From NCBI GenBank assembly GCA_002470465.1, contig DKMD01000010.1, positions 232,623 through 296,622 of the forward strand: a DNA stretch of 64,000 nucleotides, read 5' to 3'. The notes under the pieces are model-generated. The model was not told where the DNA came from and made no database searches. It saw nothing but the letters and a program-made list of their open reading frames with translations. Below, piece after piece: positions 20,774 through 30,609 of this stretch (the stretch's first letter is position 1; each line of letters opens with the position of its first letter). Origin of the DNA: Pluralibacter sp. UBA7423 (GTDB taxonomy: Bacteria > Pseudomonadota > Gammaproteobacteria > Enterobacterales > Enterobacteriaceae). A program made the translations under genes and the position numbers.

Positions 20774-20974
20774 GTGAGCCAGGCAACTCCTATGCGCAAA
20801 CGACACCAGTTCAACAGCCGCATGACCCGGATCATTATTCTTATCAGCTTCCTCTTTTTCGTTGGCCGCTTCATCTATTCTTCTGTGGGCGCCTGGTATC
20901 ACCACCAGGATAAAAAAGCCGCGCAGCAGTCAAGCCAGGTCACTGAGCCTCAGGTGCGTACCGGGCAAAACTAA
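20774..20974 (+). CDS. yfgG: Small membrane protein YfgG
   Basis: A 66-residue protein orthologous to E. coli YfgG, a small single-span inner-membrane protein linked to nickel and cobalt stress in E. coli. It starts with GTG as MSQATPMRKRHQFNSR, with AAGGA 8 bp upstream; an ATG six codons on would lose the conserved N-terminus. One membrane helix (about residues 19-38, RIIILISFLFFVGRFIYSSV) is followed by a His- and Gln-rich tail. The tail HHQDKK may face the periplasm. Confidence 0.9.
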   Translation: MSQATPMRKRHQFNSRMTRIIILISFLFFVGRFIYSSVGAWYHHQDKKAAQQSSQVTEPQVRTGQN

Positions 20975-21077
20975 CCCTGCCAAACGCCTCTCATTGTCCG
21001 TTCCTGAATTTGCATCCTGCGGAAAAACCAAGCACGATGGTTTGAACCCGTAATGACATGCCAATACAGGGATCCGT

Positions 21078-22388
21078 ATGAAGAACGTGCTCAACGCTTT
21101 TCTGCCGCTGTACACCACCACGCTACTGATGCTGCTCGGCTCCGGCCTGCTGACGACTTACATCTCGCTACGCCTCGCCCATGACGAGGTGAACGGGACG
21201 ATCATCGGGGCGATCACCGCCGCAAACTATCTGGGGCTGGTGATTGGCGGCAAGGTCGGACACAACCTCATTGCCCGCGTCGGACATATTCGCGCTTACG
21301 TCTCCTGCGCAGGGATCATCACCGCCTCGGTCGTGGGCCACGGCCTCAGCGACTTTATTCCCTTATGGATTTTCCTGCGCCTGGTAATTGGCCTTTGCAT
21401 GATGTGCCAGTACATGGTGCTGGAAAGCTGGCTCAACGATCGCGCGGAGCCGTCTCAGCGCGGCACCATTTTCGGCCTGTATATGGTGGCGACCTACCTT
21501 GGCCTGTGCGGCGGGCAGATTATCCTGATGGCGGCCGCCGGAACCAGCCCTTCGATGCTGCTGATCGTGGCACTTTGCTTCGCTCTTTGTCTGGTGCCAA
21601 TTGCGCTTACCACCCGCACCACCGCCCAGCCAATGTCGCCAGCCCCGATGGAGCTGGGCTATTTCTTTAAAGCTATACCGAAGCTGCTGGCTGCAACGCT
21701 GGTAATGGGCATGGCCGCGGGCGCGTTTTATGGCCTCGCGCCGGTGTTTGCCATTTCAAAAGGGCTGACTACCCAACAGACAGGGCTCTTTATGGGCGTA
21801 ACTATTTTCGCAGGGATGGTTTCACAATTCCCTTTGAGCTGGCTGTCTGACCGCTATGACCGTCAGCGCCTGCTGTTTTACACGGCGGTGCTTTTCGCGC
21901 TGGCGTCTTTGCCGCTCTCCGTCCTGCCGCATTTAAGCTTCTGGTGGCTACTGGGAATAGCCTTTGTCTCAAGCATGGCGATGTTTTCGCTTTATCCACT
22001 CGGCGTGGCCATTGCTAACGACTACGTTGATCCGCAGCGGCGCGTCTCGCTCACCGCCTGTCTGTTAATGGCATTCGGCATAGGTGCCTGCGTAGGTCCA
22101 CTCGTCACCGGTGCGGTGATGCAGCCTTTCGGCGGAAACGTGCTCTATTTCTGCTTCACGCTTTGCGGGGTAACTATTGGGGCGATCAGCTGGATCAGAA
22201 AGCGTCAGCCCGAAATTATCGTCGATGCTCCCCTGCCTCACGTGGTCATGCCCGACAGCCTGACCTCCTCACCGCTGGCCGCTGTACTCAACCCGACGCT
22301 GGATGAAGAGGTCATTCAGGAAGTGATGGTGGATACCCCAAATGAAGCGCAGGAAGAGGAAGGCGAGAGCGCAGACAGGGTAGCCTGA
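21078..22388 (+). CDS. MFS transporter, YcaD-like
   Basis: Twelve-helix major facilitator protein of 436 residues, inner membrane, related to YcaD/DHA1-type permeases of unknown substrate. Supporting features are the helix 2-3 segment GGKVGHNLIARVGHIRAYV, the helix 4-5 segment MVLESWLNDRAEPSQRGT and the mid-protein loop with DRYDRQR. The C-terminal 50 residues are an acidic soluble tail. It occupies the place of yfgH/yfgI in E. coli. The start at 21078 has only a weak GGGAT ribosome site. A hairpin follows the gene. Confidence 0.82.
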   Translation: MKNVLNAFLPLYTTTLLMLLGSGLLTTYISLRLAHDEVNGTIIGAITAANYLGLVIGGKVGHNLIARVGHIRAYVSCAGIITASVVGHGLSDFIPLWIFLRLVIGLCMMCQYMVLESWLNDRAEPSQRGTIFGLYMVATYLGLCGGQIILMAAAGTSPSMLLIVALCFALCLVPIALTTRTTAQPMSPAPMELGYFFKAIPKLLAATLVMGMAAGAFYGLAPVFAISKGLTTQQTGLFMGVTIFAGMVSQFPLSWLSDRYDRQRLLFYTAVLFALASLPLSVLPHLSFWWLLGIAFVSSMAMFSLYPLGVAIANDYVDPQRRVSLTACLLMAFGIGACVGPLVTGAVMQPFGGNVLYFCFTLCGVTIGAISWIRKRQPEIIVDAPLPHVVMPDSLTSSPLAAVLNPTLDEEVIQEVMVDTPNEAQEEEGESADRVA

Positions 22389-22423
22389 ACTTAGCCGTCA
22401 GGCGCAAAGGCGGCATTATTTAA

Positions 22424-22455
22424 AACTCCCCGACGACAATCCGGGGAGTGTTTCT
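22424..22455 (+). terminator. Terminator after the MFS gene
   Basis: ACTCCCC (22425-22431) and GGGGAGT (22443-22449) pair over an 11-base loop and are followed by GTTTCTAT. It separates this gene from the convergent SDR gene. Confidence 0.6.
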
Positions 22456-22518
22456 ATACAGGTTCAGGCTCATTCAGGCATAACCAACGAACTCTTAACC
22501 CCGGCGTAATCCGCCAGG

Positions 22519-23271
22519 CTAACGCCCGGCTTCGGCCATCCACTGCTCTGCATCCGCCCCTGCGGGAATACGTAACGGAGCAGAAGGATCGGTTGCCGCA
22601 CGCCATACCGCTTCGGCAACGTCCACAGCGTGGGTCACAGGGCCACTCTCATCCTGCACGCTGGCGATAAACTGCTGGAACAGAGGCTCATAGTCCGGAT
22701 TGTCTGTGCCATGCAGGTGCGAACGAGCGTTCGCGCTAAAGTTTGTTTCCGGCGAGCGACCGGGCAAAACGATATGTGCTCGCATGCCAAAGGGCGCTAT
22801 TTCAACCGCCAGCGATTCAGTCAGGGCGTTTACGGCCGCCTTGCTGGCCCGGTAGACACCAACAATCGGCATCGTTTTGAGCGTGACCGTAGACGTCACG
22901 TTAATAATAACGCCGGCCCGGCGCTGCCGCATCTGAGGCACGACGGCCTGGATCATCGCCAGCGTCCCCACCGTATTGGTCTGAAACAGGGTCTGTACTG
23001 TCTCGGGGGCCGTAAGCTCAATTGGCGACGCCGCACCAAGCCCGGCGTTATTGACCAGAACATCTACGGGACCGGCGGCCTTCACGGCCTGCGCAATGCT
23101 GGCAGGATCGGTAACGTCGAGTCTGAGCAGACTCAGCCGATCCGAAACCGGAAGCATGCTCGCATCAGGCGTCCGCATCGTTGCAACCACCTGCCAGCCT
23201 TTTCTCAGAAAAAGGCGGGCGGTTTCCAGACCAAAGCCGGTTGAACAGCCGGTAATCATTACTGTAGGCAT
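22519..23271 (-). CDS. Short-chain dehydrogenase/reductase
   Basis: Classical SDR oxidoreductase of 250 residues, cytoplasmic. It shows the cofactor loop TGCSTGFGLE (T-G-x3-G-x-G), the NNAG motif (VLVNNAGLGA), the catalytic Ser in NVTSTVTL and the YxxxK motif in YRASKAAVNAL. The start is MPTVMITG at 23271, with GGAGACGAT upstream; extension to 23412 would run through the control region. Its substrate is unknown. The divergent AraC-type gene 96 bp away is the probable regulator. Confidence 0.85.
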   Translation of the reverse strand: MPTVMITGCSTGFGLETARLFLRKGWQVVATMRTPDASMLPVSDRLSLLRLDVTDPASIAQAVKAAGPVDVLVNNAGLGAASPIELTAPETVQTLFQTNTVGTLAMIQAVVPQMRQRRAGVIINVTSTVTLKTMPIVGVYRASKAAVNALTESLAVEIAPFGMRAHIVLPGRSPETNFSANARSHLHGTDNPDYEPLFQQFIASVQDESGPVTHAVDVAEAVWRAATDPSAPLRIPAGADAEQWMAEAGR

Positions 23272-23324
23272 AATCGTCTCCACTAAAAATGAACGATTCC
23301 ATAGTAGCGACGGCAATATGGACT

Positions 23325-23341
23325 GACTATAATCCATAGTC
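23325..23341 (+). promoter_or_regulatory. Dyad and -10 between SDR and AraC genes
   Basis: GACTAT-N5-ATAGTC forms a 17-bp inverted repeat containing TATAAT at 23328-23333, a candidate -10 for the AraC gene. A half copy, CCATAGT, recurs near 23299-23305. The -35 is weak, so an activator may be needed. Confidence 0.4.
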
Positions 23342-23367
23342 CCCTTTACTTTAGCCAAAGTCCTGAA

Positions 23368-24288
23368 ATGATCACCACCGATCCGCTGGCGCAAATCGTC
23401 ACTCTGCTGCAACCTGCCGCTCGTTTTTCAAAGCTGGTGGAGTGTGGCGGCACGTGGCGAACTCACCGGGAAGCCACCGGAGAACCCTTCTATTGCGCAA
23501 TCCTTGAGGGAAGCTGCCGCATAAACTTCGGCGGAGTGCAGCAATTCGATCTCCACGCGGGTGATTTTGTACTTGCACCGGCAATGCGGGAGCTGATTAG
23601 TAGCAGCCCTGACGCTCCTGCGGAGATGCCCGCAACGCTGCCCGTACGGATCAGCGAAGGACACTTTCGCGTCGGATGCCAGCACGACCCGGTCGATGCG
23701 CGCATGGTCATCGGCCACTGCAGCTTCGCTGCGCCGGATGCCGCCCTGCTCGTTTCTCTTCTGCCGGAAGCGCTACTTGTACGTGACAGCCCCCGGCTTG
23801 CCACTCTGATACAGCTCATCGGCGAGGAGTCGCGCCAGCAACGGTCGGCAAAAGAGCTGGTACTGGAGCGACTGCTGGAAGTGCTGCTGATTGAAGCTCT
23901 CCGCTGCGGAACGGACACTGCAGCCGCGCCGGGTCTGCTCCGGGGCCTGAGCGATATTCGACTTGCGGCCGCGCTTCGCGCGCTTCATGAGCGTCCTGAA
24001 CACCCGTGGACCGTTGCCGAACTGGCTTCAGCCGCTTCGCTGTCACGTTCGGCCTTTTTTGAGCGCTTCAGTCGTATTGTTGGACAAAGGCCAATGGAAT
24101 ATCTGCTGGCATGGCGCATGGCGCTGGCAAAACAGCTGCTGCGCACGCAGGAACCTGCCATTGAGCAGATTGCCGCCCAGGTGGGCTATGGCTCGGGAAG
24201 TAGCTTTAGCGTAGCGTTCACGCGATACGCGGGCTTGTCCCCTCGCCAGTATGCGCGCAAGACTGCCGCCAACACGCCGGAGCCATAG
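23368..24288 (+). CDS. AraC-family regulator with Cupin_6 sensor
   Basis: Transcription factor of 306 residues. The N-terminal half is a cupin sensor (about 10-190; TWRTHREATGEPFYCAILEG resembles the Cupin_6 AraC group). The C-terminal half has two helix-turn-helix units, WTVAELASAASLSRSAFFER and IEQIAAQVGYGSGSSFSVAF, followed by GLSPRQYARK. This subgroup is commonly divergent from an SDR or other oxidoreductase gene, as here. Its ligand is unknown. Confidence 0.87.
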   Translation: MITTDPLAQIVTLLQPAARFSKLVECGGTWRTHREATGEPFYCAILEGSCRINFGGVQQFDLHAGDFVLAPAMRELISSSPDAPAEMPATLPVRISEGHFRVGCQHDPVDARMVIGHCSFAAPDAALLVSLLPEALLVRDSPRLATLIQLIGEESRQQRSAKELVLERLLEVLLIEALRCGTDTAAAPGLLRGLSDIRLAAALRALHERPEHPWTVAELASAASLSRSAFFERFSRIVGQRPMEYLLAWRMALAKQLLRTQEPAIEQIAAQVGYGSGSSFSVAFTRYAGLSPRQYARKTAANTPEP

Positions 24289-24356
24289 CCCGAAGAGCCT
24301 TAACGCAAGCAACGCTGTAGATAGCCACGCCCGCAGGGCATATTTTTCAGCACGCA

Positions 24357-24384
24357 ATAAAAAAGCCCGCCGTCAGGCGAGCTT
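24357..24384 (-). terminator. Terminator of guaBA
   Basis: The minus strand folds GCTCGCC-TGAC-GGCGGGC and runs into six T, 33 bp past the guaA stop. Confidence 0.8.
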
Positions 24385-24416
24385 CAGGGTCTTAACGCAG
24401 CACTCTGGCGACGGGC

Positions 24417-25994
24417 TTATTCCCACTCAATCGTTGCTGGCGGCTTACCGCTGATGTCATACACCACGCGGGAAATACCGTTCACTTCGTTGATAATGCG
24501 GTTGGAGACGCGGCCCAGGAAGTCATATGGCAGATGCGCCCAGTGCGCAGTCATAAAGTCGATGGTTTCTACCGCACGCAGGGAAACAACCCAGTCGTAC
24601 TTACGGCCATCGCCCATTACGCCCACGGAACGTACCGGCAGGAACACGGTGAACGCCTGGCTCACTTTGTTGTAAAGATCGGCTTTGTGCAGCTCTTCGA
24701 TGAAGATAGCATCGGCACGGCGCAGCAGGTCGCAGTACTCTTTCTTCACTTCGCCCAGCACGCGCACGCCCAGACCTGGCCCCGGGAACGGATGACGATA
24801 GAGCATGTCGTACGGCAGGCCCAGCTCCAGACCAATTTTACGCACTTCGTCTTTGAACAGCTCACGCAGCGGCTCTACGAGGCCCATCTTCATCTCTTTC
24901 GGCAGGCCGCCCACGTTGTGGTGAGATTTGATGACGTGCGCTTTACCGGTTGCAGAAGCCGCCGACTCGATAACGTCCGGGTAGATGGTACCTTGAGCCA
25001 GCCACTTCACGTCTTCCAGCTTCAGTGCTTCTTCGTCGAAGACTTCCACGAACACGCGACCGATGATTTTGCGTTTGGCTTCAGGATCGTTTTCACCAGC
25101 CAGCGCATCCAGGAAGCGCTTTTCACCTTCAACGTGCACGATGTTCAGACCAAAGTGGTCGCCAAACATGTCCATTACCTGCTGAGCTTCGTTCAGGCGC
25201 AGCAGGCCGTTGTCGACAAACACGCAGGTCAGATTTTTGCCGATAGCGCGGTGCAGCAGCATCGCGGTAACGGAAGAATCTACGCCACCGGAAAGGCCGA
25301 GGATGACTTTGTCATCACCAACCTGCTCGCGAATACGTGCGACAGCGTCGTCGATAATCTTAGCGGGGGTCCACAGCGCTTCGCACTGGCAGATGTCGCG
25401 CACGAAGCGCTCCAGCATACGCAGGCCCTGGCGGGTGTGGGTCACTTCCGGATGGAACTGCACGCCGTAGAAGCGTTTTTCTTCATTCGCCATAATCGCG
25501 AACGGACAGGTTTCGGTGCTGGCAACGGTGACGAAATCAGCCGGAATAGCGGTGACTTTATCGCCGTGGCTCATCCATACGTCCAGCAGCGGTTTGCCTT
25601 CGGCGGTCAGGGAATCTTCGATACCGTGGATCAGCGCGCTGTCGTTCACAACTTCAACCTGCGCGTAACCAAACTCGCGCTCGTTGGAGGACTCAACGTG
25701 GCCGCCGAGCTGCATCGCCATAGTCTGCATACCATAGCAAACGCCGAACACCGGAACGCCTGCGTTAAATACGTACTCTGGCGCACGTGGGCTGTTGTCT
25801 TCAGTGGTGCTTTCCGGGCCGCCGGAGAGGATGATACCGCTCGGATTGAACTCACGAATTTGTGCTTCGGTAACGTCCCAGGCCCACAGTTCGCAGTAAA
25901 CGCCGAGCTCACGTACGCGACGCGCTACCAGCTGAGTGTACTGAGAACCGAAATCGAGGATAAGAATGCGATGCTTATGAATGTTGTCGGTCAT
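24417..25994 (-). CDS. guaA: GMP synthase (glutamine-hydrolysing)
   Basis: Makes GMP from XMP, glutamine and ATP. The 525 residues comprise a class I glutamine amidotransferase (nucleophile Cys in [11 protein letters not shown], with His and Glu in QFHPEVTH), an ATP pyrophosphatase domain with the P-loop [11 protein letters not shown], and a C-terminal dimerisation domain ending [12 protein letters not shown]. It follows guaB by 66 bp, a gap that holds a 9-bp hairpin. Confidence 0.99.
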   Translation of the reverse strand: MTDNIHKHRILILDFGSQYTQLVARRVRELGVYCELWAWDVTEAQIREFNPSGIILSGGPESTTEDNSPRAPEYVFNAGVPVFGVCYGMQTMAMQLGGHVESSNEREFGYAQVEVVNDSALIHGIEDSLTAEGKPLLDVWMSHGDKVTAIPADFVTVASTETCPFAIMANEEKRFYGVQFHPEVTHTRQGLRMLERFVRDICQCEALWTPAKIIDDAVARIREQVGDDKVILGLSGGVDSSVTAMLLHRAIGKNLTCVFVDNGLLRLNEAQQVMDMFGDHFGLNIVHVEGEKRFLDALAGENDPEAKRKIIGRVFVEVFDEEALKLEDVKWLAQGTIYPDVIESAASATGKAHVIKSHHNVGGLPKEMKMGLVEPLRELFKDEVRKIGLELGLPYDMLYRHPFPGPGLGVRVLGEVKKEYCDLLRRADAIFIEELHKADLYNKVSQAFTVFLPVRSVGVMGDGRKYDWVVSLRAVETIDFMTAHWAHLPYDFLGRVSNRIINEVNGISRVVYDISGKPPATIEWE

Positions 25995-26030
25995 TGACGG
26001 TAATTCCAGGGCAAGTGAAACAAAATCAAA

Positions 26031-26052
26031 GCGCCCGGCATAAGCCGGGCGC
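26031..26052 (-). repeat. Intercistronic hairpin in guaBA
   Basis: GCGCCCGGC and GCCGGGCGC form a perfect 9-bp stem with a TTAT loop between guaB and guaA. Only scattered T follow on the minus strand, so it more likely sets RNA stability or partial attenuation than full termination. Confidence 0.6.
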
Positions 26053-26060
26053 GGAAACGA

Positions 26061-27527
26061 TTAAGAACCCAGACGGTAGTTCGGGGATTCTTTAGTGATA
26101 GTCACGTCGTGAACGTGGCTCTCCTGAATGCCCGCGCCGCTGATGCGGACGAATTCAGCTTTGGTACGCAGCGCGTCGATGGTACCACAGCCGGTCAGGC
26201 CCATACAGGAGCGCAGGCCGCCCATCTGCTGGTGAATAATCTCTTTCAGACGGCCTTTATAGGCAACGCGACCTTCGATACCTTCCGGCACCAGTTTGTC
26301 AGCAGCGTTATCGGTCTGGAAGTAACGGTCAGAGGAGCCTTTGGACATCGCGCCCAGGGAACCCATACCGCGGTATGATTTGTAAGAACGGCCCTGGTAG
26401 AGTTCGATTTCACCCGGGGATTCTTCGGTACCAGCGAGCATAGAGCCAACCATAACGGCGGCAGCACCTGCGGCGATCGCTTTGGCAATGTCGCCAGAGA
26501 AGCGGATACCGCCGTCAGCGATAACCGGGATACCGGTACCTTCCAGCGCTTCAACCGCGTCAGATACAGCAGTGATCTGCGGCACGCCCACGCCGGTAAC
26601 GATACGGGTAGTACAGATAGAGCCAGGACCGATACCCACTTTAACTGCGCTACAGCCTGCGTCAGCCAGCGCGCGAGCGCCTGCTCCAGTCGCCACGTTA
26701 CCGCCGATGATCTGCAGGTCAGGGTATTTCGCACGGGTATCACGAATACGTTGCAGAACGCCTTCAGAGTGACCGTGAGAGGAGTCAATCAGCAGCACGT
26801 CCACGCCTGCCGCAACCAGCGCATCAACGCGCTCTTCGTTACCGGCACCGGCGCCTACTGCCGCACCGACGCGCAGACGCCCCTGCTCATCTTTACAGGC
26901 GTTAGGCTTACGTTCTGCTTTCTGGAAATCTTTTACGGTAATCATGCCGCGCAGGTGGAAGTTCGCATCCACAACCAGCGCTTTCTCAACGCGCTTTTCA
27001 TGCATTTTAGCGAACACAACTTCACGGGTTTCGCCTTCACGCACGGTGACGAGGCGCTCTTTCGGCGTCATGTAAACGCTGACAGGCTGGTTCAGGTCGG
27101 TCACGAAGCGCACATCGCGACCGGTGATGATGCCGACCAGCTCGTTGCTTTCCGTCACAACCGGGTAACCGGCAAAGCCGTTACGTGCGGTCAGCTCTTT
27201 GACTTCAGCAAGCGTAGTCGTTGGCAGCACGGTCTGTGGGTCAGACACGACGCCGGATTCATGCTTCTTCACGCGGCGAACTTCTTCCGCCTGGCGCTCA
27301 ATGGACATGTTCTTATGGATAAAGCCGATGCCGCCTTCCTGGGCCAGGGCGATGGCCAGACGCGCTTCAGTCACGGTGTCCATTGCCGCAGAGAGCATAG
27401 GAATGTTAAGACGAATGGACTTGGTCAGCTGAGTGCTGAGATCGGCAGTATTCGGCAAAACGGTGGAGTGAGCGGGAACGAGGAGGACGTCGTCAAACGT
27501 CAGGGCTTCTTTGGCGATACGTAGCAT
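26061..27527 (-). CDS. guaB: Inosine-5'-monophosphate dehydrogenase
   Basis: Oxidises IMP to XMP with NAD, the committed step to GMP. The start at 27527 ([20 protein letters not shown]) gives 488 residues as in E. coli; an extension to 27638 would cross the promoter. It has two CBS domains (about 90-200) and the catalytic loop [20 protein letters not shown] with Cys305, followed by the flap [13 protein letters not shown]. It heads the guaBA operon and is divergent from xseA. Confidence 0.99.
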   Translation of the reverse strand: MLRIAKEALTFDDVLLVPAHSTVLPNTADLSTQLTKSIRLNIPMLSAAMDTVTEARLAIALAQEGGIGFIHKNMSIERQAEEVRRVKKHESGVVSDPQTVLPTTTLAEVKELTARNGFAGYPVVTESNELVGIITGRDVRFVTDLNQPVSVYMTPKERLVTVREGETREVVFAKMHEKRVEKALVVDANFHLRGMITVKDFQKAERKPNACKDEQGRLRVGAAVGAGAGNEERVDALVAAGVDVLLIDSSHGHSEGVLQRIRDTRAKYPDLQIIGGNVATGAGARALADAGCSAVKVGIGPGSICTTRIVTGVGVPQITAVSDAVEALEGTGIPVIADGGIRFSGDIAKAIAAGAAAVMVGSMLAGTEESPGEIELYQGRSYKSYRGMGSLGAMSKGSSDRYFQTDNAADKLVPEGIEGRVAYKGRLKEIIHQQMGGLRSCMGLTGCGTIDALRTKAEFVRISGAGIQESHVHDVTITKESPNYRLGS

Positions 27528-27569
27528 GGGCAATATCTCTACCTGGAGGTTAATAAATATTGCCGTGGC

Positions 27570-27598
27570 ATTATACAGAGCGTAATCGGTTGCATCCA
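27570..27598 (-). promoter_or_regulatory. guaB promoter with PurR operator
   Basis: The minus strand has TGGATG (27598-27593), 17 bp, then TATAAT (27575-27570). The PurR-like box ATGCAACCGATTACGC (27595-27580) fills the spacer, the same layout as E. coli guaB, predicting purine repression. Confidence 0.85.
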
Positions 27599-27687
27599 CA
27601 CTTTTTTGCAAATAATACTTGCGCTGGCCTCTGAGCAAGTTACTATCGACTGAATAACCTGCTGATTTAGAATTTGATCTCGCTCAC

Positions 27688-29061
27688 ATGTTACCCTCTC
27701 AATCCCCCTCAGTTTTTACCGTCAGCCGCCTGAATCAGACGGTGCGTCTGCTGCTTGAGCAGGAGATGGGGCAAGTGTGGATCAGCGGCGAAATCTCCAA
27801 CTTTTCTCAGCCCTCCTCCGGCCACTGGTATTTTACGCTCAAAGACGACAACGCCCAGGTGCGCTGTGCGATGTTCCGCAACAGCAATCGTCGCGTGACG
27901 TTTCGCCCACAGCATGGCCAGCAGGTTTTGGTCCGCGCCAACATCACGCTGTATGAGCCGCGCGGCGACTACCAGATCATCGTCGAAAGCATGCAGCCTG
28001 CCGGCGAAGGGTTGCTGCAGCAAAAATACGATCAGCTGAAGGCAAAGCTGTCGGCCGAAGGGTTATTCGATCAGCAGTTCAAACAACATCTTCCCTCTCC
28101 TGCGCACCGTGTCGGTGTGATCACTTCAAAAACCGGAGCCGCGCTGCATGACGTTCTGCATGTGCTGAAACGCCGCGATCCATCGCTGCCGGTGGTGATT
28201 TATCCCACTTCTGTACAGGGTGAAGATGCGCCGGGACAGATTGTTCGCGCCATTGAGCTGGCAAATCAGAGGGAAGAGTGCGATGTGCTGATCGTTGGCC
28301 GCGGCGGCGGCTCGCTGGAAGATTTATGGAGCTTTAACGACGAGCGCGTGGCGCGGGCAATTTTCGCCAGCCGCATTCCGGTCGTCAGCGCCGTCGGCCA
28401 TGAAACCGACGTAACCATTGCGGATTTCGTCGCCGATTTACGGGCACCAACGCCCTCCGCTGCCGCCGAAATGGTCAGCCGTAATCAGCTGGAATTATTG
28501 CGTCAGGTGCAATCGGCACAGCAGAGGCTGGAAATGGCGATGGATTACTTCATCGCGGGCCGTAATCGCCGCTTTAGCCTGCTGCATCATCGTCTGCAGC
28601 AACAGCATCCGCAGCTACGTCTGGCGCGCCAGCAAACCGTGCTCGACAGGCTGCGCCAGAGGATGAGCTTTGCCCTCGACAATCAGCTGAAGAAAACGTC
28701 TCAGCGCCAGCAACGGCTCACTCAGCGCCTGAACCAGCAAAATCCTCAGCCTCGTATTTATCGTGCGCAGACGCGTATTCAGCAGCTGGAATACCGGCTG
28801 GCGCAGACGCTTCGCACACAGTTAAGCACCACGCGCGAACGTTTTGGGAATGCGGTGACGCATCTGGAAGCGGTAAGTCCTCTCTCGACGCTAGCGCGCG
28901 GCTACAGCGTAACCACCGCAGCAGACGGCAAGCTGGTGAAGAAAACGAAACAGCTGACCGCCGGAGATAAACTCACGACCCGCCTGGAAGATGGTGTGGT
29001 GGAAAGCGAAGTGACAAAAGTGACTGCGGTGAAGAAAACGCGGGCGCGCAAAGCACCATAA
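27688..29061 (+). CDS. xseA: Exodeoxyribonuclease VII large subunit
   Basis: Large subunit of the single-strand exonuclease ExoVII, which works with XseB (not in this window) in repair. The 457 residues show an N-terminal OB fold ([20 protein letters not shown]), the catalytic core with [15 protein letters not shown] and [17 protein letters not shown], and a long coiled-coil stretch rich in Q, R and L (about 260-380). It is divergent from guaB with 160 bp between starts. Confidence 0.98.
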   Translation: MLPSQSPSVFTVSRLNQTVRLLLEQEMGQVWISGEISNFSQPSSGHWYFTLKDDNAQVRCAMFRNSNRRVTFRPQHGQQVLVRANITLYEPRGDYQIIVESMQPAGEGLLQQKYDQLKAKLSAEGLFDQQFKQHLPSPAHRVGVITSKTGAALHDVLHVLKRRDPSLPVVIYPTSVQGEDAPGQIVRAIELANQREECDVLIVGRGGGSLEDLWSFNDERVARAIFASRIPVVSAVGHETDVTIADFVADLRAPTPSAAAEMVSRNQLELLRQVQSAQQRLEMAMDYFIAGRNRRFSLLHHRLQQQHPQLRLARQQTVLDRLRQRMSFALDNQLKKTSQRQQRLTQRLNQQNPQPRIYRAQTRIQQLEYRLAQTLRTQLSTTRERFGNAVTHLEAVSPLSTLARGYSVTTAADGKLVKKTKQLTAGDKLTTRLEDGVVESEVTKVTAVKKTRARKAP

Positions 29062-29064
29062 CGT

Positions 29065-29174
29065 TGCCGGGCGGCACTTCGTTTGCCCGGCCTACAAAAA
29101 ATTCAGGATAGTTTCGTCGGCCCGGTAAGCGCAGTGTCGTAGGCCGGATAAGGCGCTAGCGCCGCATCCGGCAA
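29065..29174. repeat. BIME between xseA and yfgJ
   Basis: Three REP-like units in alternating orientation (TTGCCGGGCGGCACTTCG..., GGCCCGGTAAGCGCAG and GTAGGCCGGATAAGGCG...GCCGCATCCGGCAA) fill the gap between convergent genes. Confidence 0.8.
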
Positions 29175-29187
29175 AACGCACAACGGC

Positions 29188-29403
29188 TTAAACCAGCTTA
29201 AACTCCACGCGCTTTTTCGAAATCAGCCCATGGCCGTTCTGGCAGAAATAATCCACCGCGCCGCAGGCTTTCAGCACTTCTAACGGCTTATGGCATTCCG
29301 GGCAGAGTGCCTGCAGGGCGAAATCCTGCTGGCAGTATGCGCAGTGCCCCTGGCCGCTCTGCTGCTCCAGCGCGCCATGACAAACCGGACAATTCAGCGC
29401 CAT
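29188..29403 (-). CDS. yfgJ: Zinc-ribbon protein YfgJ
   Basis: A 71-residue protein matching E. coli YfgJ. It has two cysteine knuckle pairs, CPVC...CAYC and CPEC with a later Cys/His pair in YFCQNGH, typical of a double zinc ribbon. The start at 29403 has the strong site AGGAGGTCACA. Function is unknown. It lies 40 bp after the oxidoreductase gene and may share its transcript. Confidence 0.9.
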   Translation of the reverse strand: MALNCPVCHGALEQQSGQGHCAYCQQDFALQALCPECHKPLEVLKACGAVDYFCQNGHGLISKKRVEFKLV

Positions 29404-29443
29404 TGTGACCTCCTGATAGTTTGCGATTATTTTACCACAACGG

Positions 29444-30535
29444 TTAATGCGGGCCGCGCAGTTGCTGCTGTAGCTGCAGCAGAGCTGTGACTTCAGCAAT
29501 GCGCCGCTGAGTGAAGTGGCTAACCTGCTCGGGAGCACGCACAAACAGGCTGTTTTCACCCAGGATGCAGCGTGCCAGGCAACGCTCATAAACAGCGCCG
29601 TTAAGCGTCCAGCGATGAACGTTTTCACTTTGCAAGATTTCCAGTACTTCACCCGCACCGAGCCGATCCTGGCTCAAAACGGTACCGTCACGCAGATACA
29701 GGCGAATACCTTTTTGCCCGCCGGCGGGCCCGGCATATTTGTTCAGCCATATTTCCAGAGGAATGCCGCTAAGTTGCCCTCGCAGATGGGCGCTCCCTTC
29801 GGCAGTCGCAATGTCTCCTTTCGCAATCGGATGACCCAGGCGGTCTTTGGCCTCAACTAAAGTAAGCGCTAACTGATTATCTGCACCGAGTACTGCCAGC
29901 GTCTCATGCATCATCGCCAGCACATGAGTGCCAATATCGACTATAACGCCGTCCGGGTGTTTGAGCGTGCGCGTGTCCGGCTCGCCGGTGGCGAAATTCA
30001 GCGCAACGGGTTCGCCTTTATCGTTAAATCCGCTGGGCTCCAGTAAGTAGCCCTCGATTTTAACAATATCGGCAAGCGAGGCGATTAATGGTGAAACCAA
30101 TGCAGCACCCGCTTCTGGCTGCCAGTCATTTTCAATTTCGCCACGCACAAGTTGTGCCACGCCGTCTCGCGCCATCCAGTGATCGAGTGCAAGAATACGC
30201 GTGGCATTTTCGGGCTCAGCCAGCAGCGCCTGAAGGTGAGCGAGCTGCTCCAGCGTCGCCGCGACAGGTTTCTCTACCACAATACGCGGCACCTCTGAGC
30301 GGAGCACCTGCTCCAGCACGGGCAAATGCCACAGGGAAGACGTTGTGATAAGCACCATTTCATGCTTCATTGCCAGTAACGCATCCAGCGATTCGCAGCG
30401 CTGAATCCCGTCCGGCGCGCGGGATACATCCACATCGAAACCGTAACAATGCTCAAGCGGTACGTTGAGCCGTTTTAGTGCAGGCAGGTATGCGGTTTCG
30501 ATCACCGCCCCAAGACCAATAAATCCAAATTTCAT
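29444..30535 (-). CDS. Gfo/Idh/MocA family oxidoreductase
   Basis: NAD(P)-dependent dehydrogenase-like protein of 363 residues. The N-terminal Rossmann motif is FGFIGLGAVIETAYLPAL (G-x-G-x2-x3). The family EKP motif is intact (VVEKPVAATLEQ). The C-terminal alpha/beta substrate domain carries VIVDIGTHVLAMMHE with the conserved Asp and His. The start at 30535 is chosen over the adjacent ATG at 30538 for better spacing to GGGG. Substrate is unknown. It is not part of the K-12 der-yfgJ neighbourhood and appears to be an insertion between der and yfgJ. Confidence 0.83.
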   Translation of the reverse strand: MKFGFIGLGAVIETAYLPALKRLNVPLEHCYGFDVDVSRAPDGIQRCESLDALLAMKHEMVLITTSSLWHLPVLEQVLRSEVPRIVVEKPVAATLEQLAHLQALLAEPENATRILALDHWMARDGVAQLVRGEIENDWQPEAGAALVSPLIASLADIVKIEGYLLEPSGFNDKGEPVALNFATGEPDTRTLKHPDGVIVDIGTHVLAMMHETLAVLGADNQLALTLVEAKDRLGHPIAKGDIATAEGSAHLRGQLSGIPLEIWLNKYAGPAGGQKGIRLYLRDGTVLSQDRLGAGEVLEILQSENVHRWTLNGAVYERCLARCILGENSLFVRAPEQVSHFTQRRIAEVTALLQLQQQLRGPH

Positions 30536-30551
30536 CATCAACCCCGAAGAC

Positions 30552-30576
30552 AAAAAAACCCGCCATAAGGCGGGTT
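30552..30576 (-). terminator. Terminator of the rodZ-to-der block
   Basis: AACCCGCC-TTAT-GGCGGGTT followed by a T run on the minus strand, 34 bp past the der stop and just before the oxidoreductase gene. Confidence 0.85.
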
Positions 30577-30609
30577 AGTGCAGGTACCACGCCAGTACAG
30601 AACCGGCGA

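Noticed and set aside
24534..25997. 487-codon plus-strand open frame antisense to guaA
   Set aside because: It mirrors guaA, which is clearly real; the frame is open because of codon bias and its product has no recognisable domain.
27528..27638. N-terminal extension of guaB
   Set aside because: Would include the -10, PurR box and leader; the start at 27527 gives the conserved 488-residue protein.
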